From CAZQHK01 sp964593455 (GTDB taxonomy: Bacteria > Muiribacteriota > CAYSPT01): a DNA stretch of 64,000 nt. This document shows, piece by piece, positions 33,265 through 42,898 of the stretch; the stretch's first letter is position 1, and each line of letters starts with the position of its first letter. A model generated the notes under the pieces. That model worked only from the letters and a program-made list of their open reading frames with translations, had not been told where the DNA came from and made no database searches. Location: NCBI GenBank assembly GCA_964593455.1, contig CAZQHK010000001.1, positions 185,008 to 249,007 on the forward strand, given 5' to 3'. The translations under genes were made by a program, and so were the position numbers.

Positions 33265-33753
33265 TTATACGAAATAACCCCACCGACCGACTTTGCACTG
33301 CAGGTGCGCTTCGATCTCGCATTTCTGTTTCTTACACCACACATGATTTTGACGTAAAGGGCTGCCGTCAGGACGGCCCTTGGCGCAATAGATGCAATGT
33401 TTACAGATTTCAGCTTGCAAAGAGTCGTCGTGATCGGTTGGGCGCAACACATCGTTCAGGACAGTATTTTGAAACGACTCATCGATAATTGGGGAAATGT
33501 CCTGCACCTGGTCGGGATACACACTCGGGGTGTTTTTGAGTTTGGCTTTGAACCAATCGGTTCCGGGATAGGCTCCCGTGAGAAAACGAAGCATCCAAAC
33601 CGCCCCCATTTCCCAGGAATACCGATCTTTAGCGGCCAGAATACTGTGGGCGTCACGCTCTTCAGCCATGGCCCGGATCAGCATGAAGAAGATGTTCCGT
33701 ACAGTTTCCGGATCAGGTATTTTACCCTGTCTTTGTCCTTCGTCGTCGAACAC
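33265..33753 (-). CDS. Small protein with Cys-rich, probably metal-binding C-terminus
   Basis: A 162-residue cytoplasmic protein. The first 110 residues are mixed helical; the last 50 carry seven cysteines with two histidines: ICKHCIYCAKG, then HVWCKKQKCEIEAHLQCKVG. The pattern CxxCxxC...CxxxC...C suggests a zinc or Fe-S site; I do not recognise the family. The start GTG 33753 has SD AAGGAGG eight bases upstream; an ATG in another frame lies between them and is rejected. Upstream, the GH-A-like gene ends 84 bases away, so the two may be one operon. Confidence 0.7.
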   Translation of the reverse strand: MFDDEGQRQGKIPDPETVRNIFFMLIRAMAEERDAHSILAAKDRYSWEMGAVWMLRFLTGAYPGTDWFKAKLKNTPSVYPDQVQDISPIIDESFQNTVLNDVLRPTDHDDSLQAEICKHCIYCAKGRPDGSPLRQNHVWCKKQKCEIEAHLQCKVGRWGYFV

Positions 33754-33836
33754 GCATCTTCCTCCTTACGCTATCACCGGGGGGCCGTCTGGCACAGGGT
33801 AATTATATCAAGAACACGGGCCGTTGGTAAAGCGGC

Positions 33837-35516
33837 TTAATTGGTGAAAATCATTTCGATTATATTTAGACTGTGTCCGGAAAAATCAAGCAGGAATGGT
33901 TGTTCCAGAGGGACTGTCAATTCTTCCTGTTCGGGCATAAGAGGAGAGATCCAGGGCCATTGGGATGATCCTCCGGACACTGACAGAGTCCCCCATTGTT
34001 CAGGTACATTTACGTGGGCGGAATAGGTAATTTGAATTGCCGCTTCGATTTTTTTACCCGGGTCAAAATGAGCCTTGGATGGTTCGCCGCTTCGATTAAG
34101 CACAATCAAGAATATCTTGTTTTCAGAAGAGAAAGCGGCCGCTTGCAGGGTAGGCAGGTTATCGCCGCCGGGAACGGCGAAAGACAACCGCCGCCCTCCT
34201 TCCACTCTGATGGGATGCATAAACTGGTTTTCCCTGGCGATGTGGGCTATCTGCGCGAACAACTGGGCTGCTGGAGTAAGTTTTACTGTGGAATTCGTTC
34301 CCGAAAACCTGAGCATTGCGTTGCCATCGGCACCGGCCAAGCTGTGATACATCATTACTTTGTAAACATCATGGTGCTGTATACCGGATAGCAGGTAACT
34401 GGCCACATGAAGCCCGTGTAATGGAGAATTAATCAACTGCTGCAGGTAAGAATCCGCTTCCGGATACGGAATCCGGTCTTCTTCTTCCAGAAGTTGAAAG
34501 GGGAGGTTGTATTCAGTGACCCAGATAGGAAATGGTTCGGGACTGCGCCGGCTGTACCTGGCCATGGTGCTCAAAACAATATCCGGAAAAAACAGAATGA
34601 ATTCGTCCCACCTGGCCGGATCGATATCTTTGTATAAGACTGGTGCGCATCCATAAGAGCGCACCGACCAGGCATCGTAGAAACGGCGATACTTCAGCAA
34701 CTGGTCGTTCCAGCGCTTTTCCCGGGCATCGATGAATGGGATGGTTCTGCGAGGATCGGGTCTTTCCAGACCGGCCAGTTGGAGGCCGTTGGCACAAAGT
34801 GCCACTTGTGCTTCAGAAAACTCCGTTTTAATTCTCCTGATAATGGGTGCTGATTTCAGAAGATAGTCACGGACTGAAGGCAGGGCGCGACGGAAACGGT
34901 TTGCTTCGAGTCCGCTGCCCATCTCCACATAACGTAAAGATATCTGTTTCTCCTTGAACTGTTCGATGATACGGACAGTTTCCATATTGGTCTGAGTGGC
35001 CAAATTGAGTACCCAAACCGGCGTCAATTGATTCTCTTCTCCTTTGAGCTTTTCAATCATGGCCTCAAACGCCGCAAATCCCCTGGTGCCGTCGGCAGAA
35101 TTATCGAGATCGCGGGACATTCGCCTGAACCGGCCGACCCACGTAGGGTACAGCAAACCGAGAATTCTGTCCCGGGATATGAAACGTCCTGACAATAAAT
35201 CGAAGTAATTGCTAACTTCGCCGCCTGGGAATCGCAGAGCTCCAAGCTGAAGCGAACTGATACTGTTATACAATCCGGGTTGATCGTAGCGCATCTCTGA
35301 CGACGGCCATTCGCTGTCTATCCCGAAAAGAAGATAATTGATCTCCAAGCCATCTTCCATTTCGAGTTGGGCAGTGACTGTCGGAAGATTGTCAGAGACC
35401 TGTTGAGGCTGTGCGTTGGCGGGCGTTCCCAGGAGAACGACCCGGGAAAAAAAGAAAACGGCGAACCATACTGAAATCGGATTCAAAACAGGTCTTTGTT
35501 TTCGGGGTTTTATCAT
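33837..35516 (-). CDS. Secreted GH-A-clan glycosidase-like protein with altered acid/base site
   Basis: About 559 residues with a signal peptide (WFAVFFFSRVVLLGTPANA). The fold looks like a clan GH-A (GH39/GH51/arabinofuranosidase-like) TIM barrel: LRFPGGEVSNYFD early, and WVTEYNLPF with a likely nucleophile Glu. The usual acid/base motif (G-N-E) at the end of strand 4 reads VEMGSGLEANRF here, so the catalytic Asn-Glu pair is missing or displaced. A beta-sandwich-like C-terminal domain follows. It could be a carbohydrate-binding or pseudo-enzyme form. The ATG at 35516 has SD AGGAGG six bases upstream. Confidence 0.7.
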   Translation of the reverse strand: MIKPRKQRPVLNPISVWFAVFFFSRVVLLGTPANAQPQQVSDNLPTVTAQLEMEDGLEINYLLFGIDSEWPSSEMRYDQPGLYNSISSLQLGALRFPGGEVSNYFDLLSGRFISRDRILGLLYPTWVGRFRRMSRDLDNSADGTRGFAAFEAMIEKLKGEENQLTPVWVLNLATQTNMETVRIIEQFKEKQISLRYVEMGSGLEANRFRRALPSVRDYLLKSAPIIRRIKTEFSEAQVALCANGLQLAGLERPDPRRTIPFIDAREKRWNDQLLKYRRFYDAWSVRSYGCAPVLYKDIDPARWDEFILFFPDIVLSTMARYSRRSPEPFPIWVTEYNLPFQLLEEEDRIPYPEADSYLQQLINSPLHGLHVASYLLSGIQHHDVYKVMMYHSLAGADGNAMLRFSGTNSTVKLTPAAQLFAQIAHIARENQFMHPIRVEGGRRLSFAVPGGDNLPTLQAAAFSSENKIFLIVLNRSGEPSKAHFDPGKKIEAAIQITYSAHVNVPEQWGTLSVSGGSSQWPWISPLMPEQEELTVPLEQPFLLDFSGHSLNIIEMIFTN

Positions 35517-35535
35517 CTCGGTCCTCCTGGTTGAG

Positions 35536-35547
35536 AATGATATCATT
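35536..35547. promoter_or_regulatory. 12-bp palindrome, possible operator
   Basis: AATGATATCATT at 35536-35547 is a perfect palindrome just downstream of a minus-strand TATAAT (35564-35559) and 20 bases upstream of the GH-A-like start. This is where a repressor site would lie; no regulator is identified. Confidence 0.35.
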
Positions 35548-35558
35548 TTTATACCTCT

Positions 35559-35564
35559 ATTATA
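35559..35564 (-). promoter_or_regulatory. Candidate -10 element for the GH-A-like gene
   Basis: A perfect TATAAT on the minus strand (35564-35559); the -35 region has no strong match at 17 bases. A short AAGGG/CCCTT hairpin followed by five T lies at 35663-35678 in the same divergent gap; its role is unclear. Confidence 0.35.
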
Positions 35565-35743
35565 CTATCATTACGGTAGTTACAGAAATGGCGGAACAGC
35601 ATGTTGACTGAAAAAGTTTACCGGTTTAGACTGAAGTTTCAAAAATAACGACCTGGCAAAGTAAGGGAGTCCCTTTTTAAAATCAAACCAATTTGGCCCG
35701 GGAACAGATGAAAGCTTTAGAGTGTTGGAAGGAGTTGAGACCA

Positions 35744-36205
35744 GTGTGGCGCCTGGACAAACGAATGAAGTGTGGTGTGGCTGTCACGGTTTGCCTGATG
35801 TTGCTTCTGGCCGGACGGGGAACAGTCCGGGCATTAAAGCTAAAGGATATTCTCAAGAACACCGGAAAATATATAATCCTCAAGGAAATTGTCAACGAAA
35901 TGGCCGGACCGCTCAACGATTTCATAAATACGCTCCTGCTTAATAACGGAGTAGAGAATAAGCAGTTCACCAAAGTGGTCCCGGTACTCACCCTGGGAGA
36001 AAAAACGCAATTGGGTATGGCTCAGATACAGGGCCCGAAAGAACAGGTGGATACGGTTAAATCCGTATTTCAGATAGAATCGCGTTTCGGTGGACATGAG
36101 CGGTACACAGTCAGGGCTTACATTCCTTCCACCAGTTCCAACCCGTTCAAGTTGGACAGGGTTCACGGAGTAGGGATAACGGCCTTGGTACAGGGGCGAT
36201 TGTAA
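35744..36205 (+). CDS. Exported protein of unknown function
   Basis: About 153 residues with a signal peptide (MKCGVAVTVCLMLLLAGRGTVRA) and a mature part that is helical at first (DILKNTGKYIILKEIVNEMAGPLNDFINTLLL), then beta-rich (TKVVPVLTLGEKTQLGMAQI...). I do not recognise a family. SD GGAAGGAG lies nine bases before GTG 35744, so this start is favoured over an ATG 12 codons upstream. It stands alone between the divergent GH-A-like gene and the Gld-type exporter operon. Confidence 0.7.
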   Translation: MWRLDKRMKCGVAVTVCLMLLLAGRGTVRALKLKDILKNTGKYIILKEIVNEMAGPLNDFINTLLLNNGVENKQFTKVVPVLTLGEKTQLGMAQIQGPKEQVDTVKSVFQIESRFGGHERYTVRAYIPSTSSNPFKLDRVHGVGITALVQGRL

Positions 36206-36335
36206 TATTCTGCGCAATAAAGTCGAGTTAATATATCGATCTCACGTCTTTGAAACAATGGGCAGGAAAATTTGATAGCAGCCGCCTGGCAAATACCGCA
36301 GAAAGTGTGTAGAAAAGGAGCAGTGGAAAACGGAC

Positions 36336-37292
36336 ATGATAGAGGTTACAGGTATTACAAAACGGTACGAGAATTTTACCGCTGTTGACAATGTATCGTT
36401 CCGGGTGGAACCGGGAGAAATCATGGGATTCCTGGGTCCGAACGCGGCGGGTAAGACGACTACCATGCGTGTGCTTACGGGATATCATCCTCCCAGCGAA
36501 GGGACGGTCAGGATTGCCGGCTATGATATTCTCGAAGAAAGTCTGGAAGCAAAAAAGAGGACTGGTTATCTGCCGGAGTGTCTGCCGTTGTACAACGATA
36601 TGACAGTCCGGACCTACCTTGATTTTGTGGCTGAGTTGAAAGGCGTCTCCTCCAGAAAACGCCGGAGCAGTGTAGACGCAGTCATCGATCGGGCCAACCT
36701 CGAGGAAGTAGTCGGTGAGATTATCGGCAAGCTTTCCCGCGGTTTTCGCCAGCGAGTGGCCATAGCCCAGTCCATCGTTCACCAACCGGAAGTAATCGTA
36801 CTCGATGAACCAACCCTGGGGCTCGATCCCAAACAGATCATTCAGGTGAGGAACCTTATCCGATCTCTGGGCGGCGATCACACGGTCATCCTCTCAACGC
36901 ATATCCTGCCGGAAGTAAGCATGACCTGCAACCGGGTCGTCATTATCAACAAAGGCCGGCTGGTGGCGGAAGGCTCGCCTGCGGAGTTGACCAATCGGCT
37001 CAAGGGATCCGAGCAAGTTTTTGTAGAGGTTGGCGGCGCCCCGTCTGACGATGTCCTGGACGCCATTTTAACCACTGATGGAGTAACTTCCGCCTGGCTT
37101 CACACTAAATTAAGTGATGACCGGTCGTCCTTTGTAATCGAGAGCGAACTCAATCGAGACGTGCGATCGGACCTGGCCGTCACCGTGGTAAAGAGTGGTT
37201 TTAAGCTCCTGGCGCTCAAGGGAATGGGTATGAGCTTGGAAGATATTTTCCTAGAATTGACCACCGAGGAAAAGGAGGTGGTCGAGTCATGA
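36336..37292 (+). CDS. ABC transporter ATPase, GldA-like
   Basis: A 318-residue cytoplasmic ATPase of an ABC-2-type exporter. Walker A is GPNAAGKTTTM, the signature is LSRGFRQRVAIAQ, and Walker B is VIVLDEPTLGLDP. The family often carries an altered signature like this one. The C-terminal 90 residues form the usual extension. It overlaps the permease gene by ATGA and is followed by a GldG-like protein and a DUF4340 protein, the gliding-type (GldAFG) arrangement found widely in bacteria, including many that do not glide. Substrate unknown. Confidence 0.93.
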   Translation: MIEVTGITKRYENFTAVDNVSFRVEPGEIMGFLGPNAAGKTTTMRVLTGYHPPSEGTVRIAGYDILEESLEAKKRTGYLPECLPLYNDMTVRTYLDFVAELKGVSSRKRRSSVDAVIDRANLEEVVGEIIGKLSRGFRQRVAIAQSIVHQPEVIVLDEPTLGLDPKQIIQVRNLIRSLGGDHTVILSTHILPEVSMTCNRVVIINKGRLVAEGSPAELTNRLKGSEQVFVEVGGAPSDDVLDAILTTDGVTSAWLHTKLSDDRSSFVIESELNRDVRSDLAVTVVKSGFKLLALKGMGMSLEDIFLELTTEEKEVVES

Positions 37293-38068
37293 GGAACTTC
37301 TGGACTATTTTTAAAAAGGAGATTCGGCTGTACTTTGTTTCCCCTATCGCTTATGTGGTGGCAGGGATTTTTCTTGTTATCATGGGGTACTTGTTTTACG
37401 TATATCTCATCGCCTTCAGTATGCAGTGTGTGCAATCCCAGTCATACGGGCGTTTGGAAGCCATGCAGAACTATCTCAACCTCAACAACTTCGTGGTGTC
37501 ACACTTTTTCGGCAGCATGGGGTTCGTTATGCTGCTTTTGCTGCCGCTTTTAACCATGCGTCTTTTCGCCGAGGAAAAACAGCAGGGGACGTTCGAATTA
37601 CTGTTCACCTCTCCCATCGGGAACCTGGAGCTCGTGCTGGGTAAGTTCGCCGCCTGTTTTACCGTGTTTGCGGGTATGGTGGGTTTGACCGGTATCTACC
37701 ATGTTCTACTGGTGGTGTTCGGGAACCCCGACATCCATCCGATAGTGACCTCCTATCTCGGTATACTCCTGCTCGGTGCGGCTTTTATCGCATTCGGCGG
37801 TCTGGTTTCTACCTTTACCCAGAACCAGGTGGTGGCGGCGGCACTGGGGTTTGGAGGAGGTATGTTGTTTTACGTGATCGGATGGTTGGAGCACTTCATG
37901 AGCGGCCTGTCCGCCAGGATATTCAAGTTGCTTTCTCTGGTAAATCATCTGGATGATTTTATCCTGGGAATTATCAGTACGGATCACATCGTCTTCTATC
38001 TTAGCTTTATTTTCCTGATGCTCTTTTTAACTGGGATCTCCCTCGAATCAATCAGGTGGAGAGAATAG
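37289..38068 (+). CDS. ABC-2-type permease, GldF-like
   Basis: A 259-residue permease with about six membrane segments. It begins FKKEIRLYFVSPIAYVVAGIFLVIMGYLF, a hallmark of GldF-type permeases, and has LLPLLTMRLFAEEKQQGTFELLFTSPI (the internal conserved loop). It overlaps the ATPase gene and ends two bases before the GldG start. Together the two likely form an exporter with the GldG and DUF4340 proteins. Confidence 0.92.
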   Translation: MRNFWTIFKKEIRLYFVSPIAYVVAGIFLVIMGYLFYVYLIAFSMQCVQSQSYGRLEAMQNYLNLNNFVVSHFFGSMGFVMLLLLPLLTMRLFAEEKQQGTFELLFTSPIGNLELVLGKFAACFTVFAGMVGLTGIYHVLLVVFGNPDIHPIVTSYLGILLLGAAFIAFGGLVSTFTQNQVVAAALGFGGGMLFYVIGWLEHFMSGLSARIFKLLSLVNHLDDFILGIISTDHIVFYLSFIFLMLFLTGISLESIRWRE

Positions 38069-38070
38069 CC

Positions 38071-39684
38071 ATGAAGAACGATACTCTGAAATCCAGTATG
38101 AGGACAATTTGCGGTTTGGCCAGCTTGTTTCTGTTGATTGCCGCGCTGGTGTGGTACACCTTTGAAAGCTATCAGCACACCTGGTCGCTCTCCCTGCTCG
38201 TCTCCGGCCTGTTCTTACTGGCTGTTTACCTGGTACTGCAAGTCGGCCGGTACCGGACAATCGTCAAGCGGCGGTCCACCCGGTTTGGGGCCAACATGAC
38301 TCTGTACGTGGTGGTAGTAGTAGGAATCCTGGTGACGGTGAACTATTTGTCAGAAAAACACAAGTGGCGGTGGGACATCACTGAAACGGGGCTTCACACG
38401 CTCTCCCCCCAGTCAATCAAAATCCTGGCAGGTCTAGACCGCGAAATCGAGATCATCGCTTTCTTTAACGACAGCAATGCCCAGGGGCAGAAATTGCAAG
38501 AACTTCTGGAACAGTACCACTACCAGACCGAAAAAATAACCTACCGGATAGTCGATCCCGACCGGTATCCGGCGGAAACAAAGGCTTTGAAGGCGGCTCC
38601 TTCCATGGTCGTGCTGAAAGCCGGTGATCGGGAAGAAAAGTATTTCATCGATCGTGAGCCTACCGAGAATCAGCTCACCAACGCCATCATGAAGGTCACC
38701 AGGGAAGGAAAAAAGACAGTCTATTTTTTGACCGGTCATGGAGAAAAAGACCTTGATATTACGGCCAGTGAAGGCTTGAGCTTGCTCAAAGAGAGTCTCG
38801 AAAACATGAACTATGATGTGGAAAAACTGGTCTTGATTCAACAATCGGGAGTTCCGTCCGACGCCAGCGTCGTGGTCGTATGCGGACCTGAAAAGCCGTT
38901 ACTGGAGAAAGAAGAAGAATTATTGAAAGAGTATGTCGAGCGTGGCGGTCGGCTGATGGTGCAGGTCGATCCCGACCCCGCTCCAGGATTGGACCGGTTT
39001 CTGGTCGATTTCGGCGTGATTTCAGGGAAAGGACTGGTAATCGATACCGTTTCTCAGATATTTGGTGTAAATTATATATACGCGGCCGTGATGAATTACC
39101 CCGAACACCCGATAAACGAAGATTTCGGCTACATAACGCTGTATCCTGAAGCTCGGCCTCTGCGTTTTGTGGACCCGCTGCCGGAAAGAGTTCTGGCCCG
39201 TCCATTGGCCACTACTTCATCTTCCAGTTGGGCCGAAGGAGGGCCGATCCAGGGTGAAGTTACGTTCGATCCGGAACAGGACGAACAGGGACCTGTCACT
39301 CTGGCCGTTGTCATTACCCGCAGCGCCGATTCCACCATGACCGGTGAGGCGGCAGCCGATTCCGTTCGGAAGTCCGAAACGGGACAGGTAGAAAAACAAT
39401 CTTCCTCCCCTACAAAACGCACCGGTATGGTCCTGGTCTTCGGAGATTCCGATTTTATTACGAATAAATACGCTTTATTCCAGGGAAACCTCTCCTACTA
39501 TCTGAATTCCGTCCATTACTTGGCGGGAGAAAATGACCTGGTAGCCGTCAGTCCGAAACAGTTTCAGAATCGTACCCTGATGCTCACGGAACGGCAGGAA
39601 ACCATTGCCTTATGGACTGTTTTATTCCTGCCTGTCCTGGTTGTGGTCATCGGTTTCGCCGTCTGGCTTAACAGAAGGGGGTAG
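38071..39684 (+). CDS. GldG-family protein
   Basis: About 537 residues: two N-terminal membrane helices (residues about 12-60), a third near 80 (MTLYVVVVVGILVTVNYLS), a large extracytoplasmic domain of the ABC-type uncharacterised transport (DUF-like) family with LSPQSIKILAGLDREIEIIAFF and YFLTGHGEKDLD, and a C-terminal membrane helix (LWTVLFLPVLVVVIGFAVWL). The RQET-type end and the overall layout match GldG, which partners the GldA/GldF transporter. The ATG at 38071 is behind SD AGGTGGAGA. Confidence 0.9.
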   Translation: MKNDTLKSSMRTICGLASLFLLIAALVWYTFESYQHTWSLSLLVSGLFLLAVYLVLQVGRYRTIVKRRSTRFGANMTLYVVVVVGILVTVNYLSEKHKWRWDITETGLHTLSPQSIKILAGLDREIEIIAFFNDSNAQGQKLQELLEQYHYQTEKITYRIVDPDRYPAETKALKAAPSMVVLKAGDREEKYFIDREPTENQLTNAIMKVTREGKKTVYFLTGHGEKDLDITASEGLSLLKESLENMNYDVEKLVLIQQSGVPSDASVVVVCGPEKPLLEKEEELLKEYVERGGRLMVQVDPDPAPGLDRFLVDFGVISGKGLVIDTVSQIFGVNYIYAAVMNYPEHPINEDFGYITLYPEARPLRFVDPLPERVLARPLATTSSSSWAEGGPIQGEVTFDPEQDEQGPVTLAVVITRSADSTMTGEAAADSVRKSETGQVEKQSSSPTKRTGMVLVFGDSDFITNKYALFQGNLSYYLNSVHYLAGENDLVAVSPKQFQNRTLMLTERQETIALWTVLFLPVLVVVIGFAVWLNRRG

Positions 39685-39690
39685 AGTCCC

Positions 39691-41037
39691 GTGCGATGGC
39701 GTAATACACTGATTGCCGTTTTGATTTTCGTGGGGCTGCTGGGGTATGTTCATTATTTCGATAACTCTGAAGACAACGGCTCGGACAGGAGTTTGGTGGG
39801 ATTTTCCTGGGAAGATGTGCGATCGGTAACGCTGGTTTCCGCGGGAGAAACGGTTGAGGTCACTCGCCGGGAGACAGAAGATGACTATCGGATAACCAGT
39901 CCGCTGGTGTGGCCCGCTGACCGGCTATCAGCTTCGGCTCTATTCGATGCCGCCACCGGGATTGCTGCTGCCAAACATTTTAAGGAAGAACCGGCACGGC
40001 TGTCGGAGTTCGAGCTAAAACCACCATTGATAACCGTGTTCATACAGGCGGCGGCCGGCGAGGTTATGCTGGAAATCGGCGGGAAGAACCCCTCCGGTGA
40101 AATGCGCTATGTCCGCATACCCGGTGACGGATTGATCCACCTGGTGAATACTTACAAGGTTAAAGCATTTGACAAGACATTGCTTGACCTGAGGAAAAAA
40201 AATCTGTTTGAAGAAATTAAAGCATCCGAAATTATGGGACTAGCTATTCGTCGGGGAGCGCTTCATGCACCGATCAGGCTTTCCCGGGAAGATTCCGGCT
40301 GGCGGATCCAGGAGCCTTTTCTAGACAGAGCCGACAACGGCAGGATAAGAAGTTTCCTGCAGGCCTTACTGGGCCTTCAGGCCGAAAATTTTATCGATCA
40401 TCCGGGACCCGTGCTATCTCGTTACGGGCTGGCCGCGCCGCTTCTGAAAGTGGAACTGGACCGGAAAGAAGGACAGAGTGTGGCGACTCTGTCTCTGGGA
40501 GCAACTGATGATGATACGTACTTTGCGGCGAAAGACGGGATGAAAACCCTGTTTAAAATACATCGCAGCGTCGCCGCCGACCTCATGACGATGAACCTCG
40601 ACATTCTTCGTGATCCCCTGGTAATTGGTTTAAATACCAGCGATGTGCAGAAACTGGATATCAGTTTTCCGGACGGTAGCTCATATAGGATACTAAAAAA
40701 ACAGGATGGTTTCTGGTGTACCGATCCGGTGGGGGTAACTGTCGAATCCGGCGGTGTGGCCGCCTTTTTAAAATCTATCAAACAATTGAAAATAGAAAAC
40801 TTCATGGACCGGGCCGAGTTTGATGGAAATTTCATCAGGCGAGGAACTCGTATTACGCTGTTTGTTGATACGGTTTCCGCTGCCTGCGAGATGGTGTTTT
40901 TTCCGTCCCCCTTGAAAAAAGAGAAGTACGTGGTTATCGTTTCTGACAGGGCGGCGCCTATGGTTGTTTCGGATGATCTGGCGGTGGCGGTAAAAACATT
41001 TATTGAACAAAAACCCTGGGATAAACAAAAAGAATAG
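39691..41037 (+). CDS. DUF4340 protein of the Gld-type exporter
   Basis: A 448-residue protein with an N-terminal membrane helix (TLIAVLIFVGLLGYVHYF) and repeated DUF4340-like beta-rich units (for example VRSVTLVSAGETVEVTRRE, KLDISFPDGSSYRILKKQ). DUF4340 genes follow gldG in many genomes and are taken to act with the exporter in the periplasm. The GTG at 39691 starts six bases after the GldG stop. Confidence 0.88.
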   Translation: MRWRNTLIAVLIFVGLLGYVHYFDNSEDNGSDRSLVGFSWEDVRSVTLVSAGETVEVTRRETEDDYRITSPLVWPADRLSASALFDAATGIAAAKHFKEEPARLSEFELKPPLITVFIQAAAGEVMLEIGGKNPSGEMRYVRIPGDGLIHLVNTYKVKAFDKTLLDLRKKNLFEEIKASEIMGLAIRRGALHAPIRLSREDSGWRIQEPFLDRADNGRIRSFLQALLGLQAENFIDHPGPVLSRYGLAAPLLKVELDRKEGQSVATLSLGATDDDTYFAAKDGMKTLFKIHRSVAADLMTMNLDILRDPLVIGLNTSDVQKLDISFPDGSSYRILKKQDGFWCTDPVGVTVESGGVAAFLKSIKQLKIENFMDRAEFDGNFIRRGTRITLFVDTVSAACEMVFFPSPLKKEKYVVIVSDRAAPMVVSDDLAVAVKTFIEQKPWDKQKE

Positions 41038-41056
41038 AAAGTACGAGGAAAACTAC

Positions 41057-42898
41057 ATGAACAAATGGTTGGCTGGTGGAAGCTCACGTGGCCGGTGGTG
41101 TTTCTGCCTGGCTGTTTTAATTACCATGTGGTTGGTTGTAATAGGTCCGCTACCGGCAGAGGAGTTCATGGATGTTGATGGAATCCAGACGGGGGACAAA
41201 GGGTACGGCTTGACGGCGTTTAGCGGCCGTCGGATAGAGCGCTTCGAGGTGATTGTTCTCGGCGTTTTGCGGGGTGCTTTCATGGGGGGGGACATGATTT
41301 TGGCAAAACTTGCCGGCGGGCCTCTGGAAAAAACCGGAGTCATCGCTGGCATGAGTGGAAGCCCGGTTTATATTGATAATAAATTGATTGGCGCTGTTGC
41401 CTATGGCTGGACATTTGCCAAGGAAGCGATATGCGGGATAACGCCGATTGAGGAAATGCTGGAACTGCGTAAACGGTTGCCCGAAGAGAAACAACCCGGT
41501 CAGGATGAACCGCCGACAGGAATGGGACGGTTGCTTCCTGGGACTGATTCCGGGGGGACGTCGTCGTTTACCGGGCTCAGGATGATCGAAACGCCGGTAG
41601 TCTTTACCGGATTTCCAGAACAGGTAGTGGAGCATGCGGCCAAGCAACTCAAACAGTTTGGGATGGTACCGATGCAGTCGGGAAGTGATGGACAGAATCC
41701 CTATCCGAAAGCTGATACCAACATTCCCGGTTCAATTTCCGGAGACGTGCCTGGTGACAACCAGTTCCTTCCGGGTGCGCCCCTGGGTGTGGCTCTGGTA
41801 ACCGGCGACTTGAATATAACCGGTGTAGGAACCATGACCTACCGCGATGAGAGCCTGGTGCTCGGATTCGGTCATCCCATGTTCGGTTTCGGACCGGTTG
41901 ATCTGCCCATGACTCATGCTTCGGTGATCACCTGTCTTCCCAGCCTGGCCTCATCTTTTAAAATAACCGGTCCCGGACCGGTGATCGGCCGGGTGATTCA
42001 GGACCGGCGTCCTGCGATCATGGGCGTCGTCGGAGAAGAATCGGATATCCTTCCGTTCAGTATGGAACTTATCTTTGAAAAAAATGAAAAGAAAACATTC
42101 AATGTCCTGGTTGCCAGAAACGAAGTACTGACCCCATGGTTTATGGAGTGGGTACTGGACGGCGCGCTTATCGACGCCGGCCGTGAAATGGGAAAAATGA
42201 CTCTCAAAACTAAGCTGGTGATGGATATTGAAGATCATGGCCGGTTAGTTTTTGAAGATGGATGTGCTGCCGAATCGTTTCCCATGTTTCTTTCTTCGAT
42301 GGTACTCGAAGCGTTTCAGGTCCTGTGGACTAATAGCCTGGGCCCGCTCCATTTTAACTCCGTGTCGGTGGACGTCCGTGTTGAAGAAGAGTACATGAAA
42401 GCTCGGTTGGAGGAGGTGCGACTGGGCAAAATCCGTGTTGAACCGGGAGAAACGGTTACGGTATCGGTTGTTCTCCACCCTCACCGGGGTCGGAGAATAG
42501 TGGAAACTCTTTCCATCCAGATACCGGCTTCAGCCAGACCGGGCGAAGTCGAACTGGTGGTGAGCGATGCAGACACAGCTCTGGAAAACGAGAAATCAAG
42601 ATCACCAAAGCTATATGAACCTGAAACTGTTGAGCGTTTGATTTCCACGTTAAAGATGAAACAATGCAGATACAATGTCGTGGTCTCTCTGGCAGTGCCC
42701 ACCGAAGGGTTGATGGTAGGTGACCGGGAGATGCCAGACCTGCCTGGTTCAATGAGAAATATCCTGACCACATTGAGTGGTGGCGGCCGGGTAAGTCCCC
42801 TGGTGCAGCATGCCGACTGGTCTGTCAGAACGGATTATATCATCGAAGGAAACCTGTCTGCTGAACTTGAGATTGTGGCTGAGGAGAGTGATTTCTAA
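41057..42898 (+). CDS. SpoIVB-type serine protease (peptidase family S55)
   Basis: About 613 residues with a signal anchor near the N-terminus (WCFCLAVLITMWLVVIGPLPA). The S55 domain has GYGLTAFSGRRIERFEV, KTGVIAGMSGSPVYI with the nucleophile Ser in GMSGSP, and IGAVAYGW. In Bacillus S55 enzymes act in spore signalling; outside spore formers they are uncharacterised. A large C-terminal beta-rich part includes GFGHPMFGFGP. SD GAGGAAAA precedes ATG 41057; its first part overlaps the DUF4340 gene if a longer start is used. It is followed by a beta-propeller gene with no gap. Confidence 0.87.
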   Translation: MNKWLAGGSSRGRWCFCLAVLITMWLVVIGPLPAEEFMDVDGIQTGDKGYGLTAFSGRRIERFEVIVLGVLRGAFMGGDMILAKLAGGPLEKTGVIAGMSGSPVYIDNKLIGAVAYGWTFAKEAICGITPIEEMLELRKRLPEEKQPGQDEPPTGMGRLLPGTDSGGTSSFTGLRMIETPVVFTGFPEQVVEHAAKQLKQFGMVPMQSGSDGQNPYPKADTNIPGSISGDVPGDNQFLPGAPLGVALVTGDLNITGVGTMTYRDESLVLGFGHPMFGFGPVDLPMTHASVITCLPSLASSFKITGPGPVIGRVIQDRRPAIMGVVGEESDILPFSMELIFEKNEKKTFNVLVARNEVLTPWFMEWVLDGALIDAGREMGKMTLKTKLVMDIEDHGRLVFEDGCAAESFPMFLSSMVLEAFQVLWTNSLGPLHFNSVSVDVRVEEEYMKARLEEVRLGKIRVEPGETVTVSVVLHPHRGRRIVETLSIQIPASARPGEVELVVSDADTALENEKSRSPKLYEPETVERLISTLKMKQCRYNVVVSLAVPTEGLMVGDREMPDLPGSMRNILTTLSGGGRVSPLVQHADWSVRTDYIIEGNLSAELEIVAEESDF

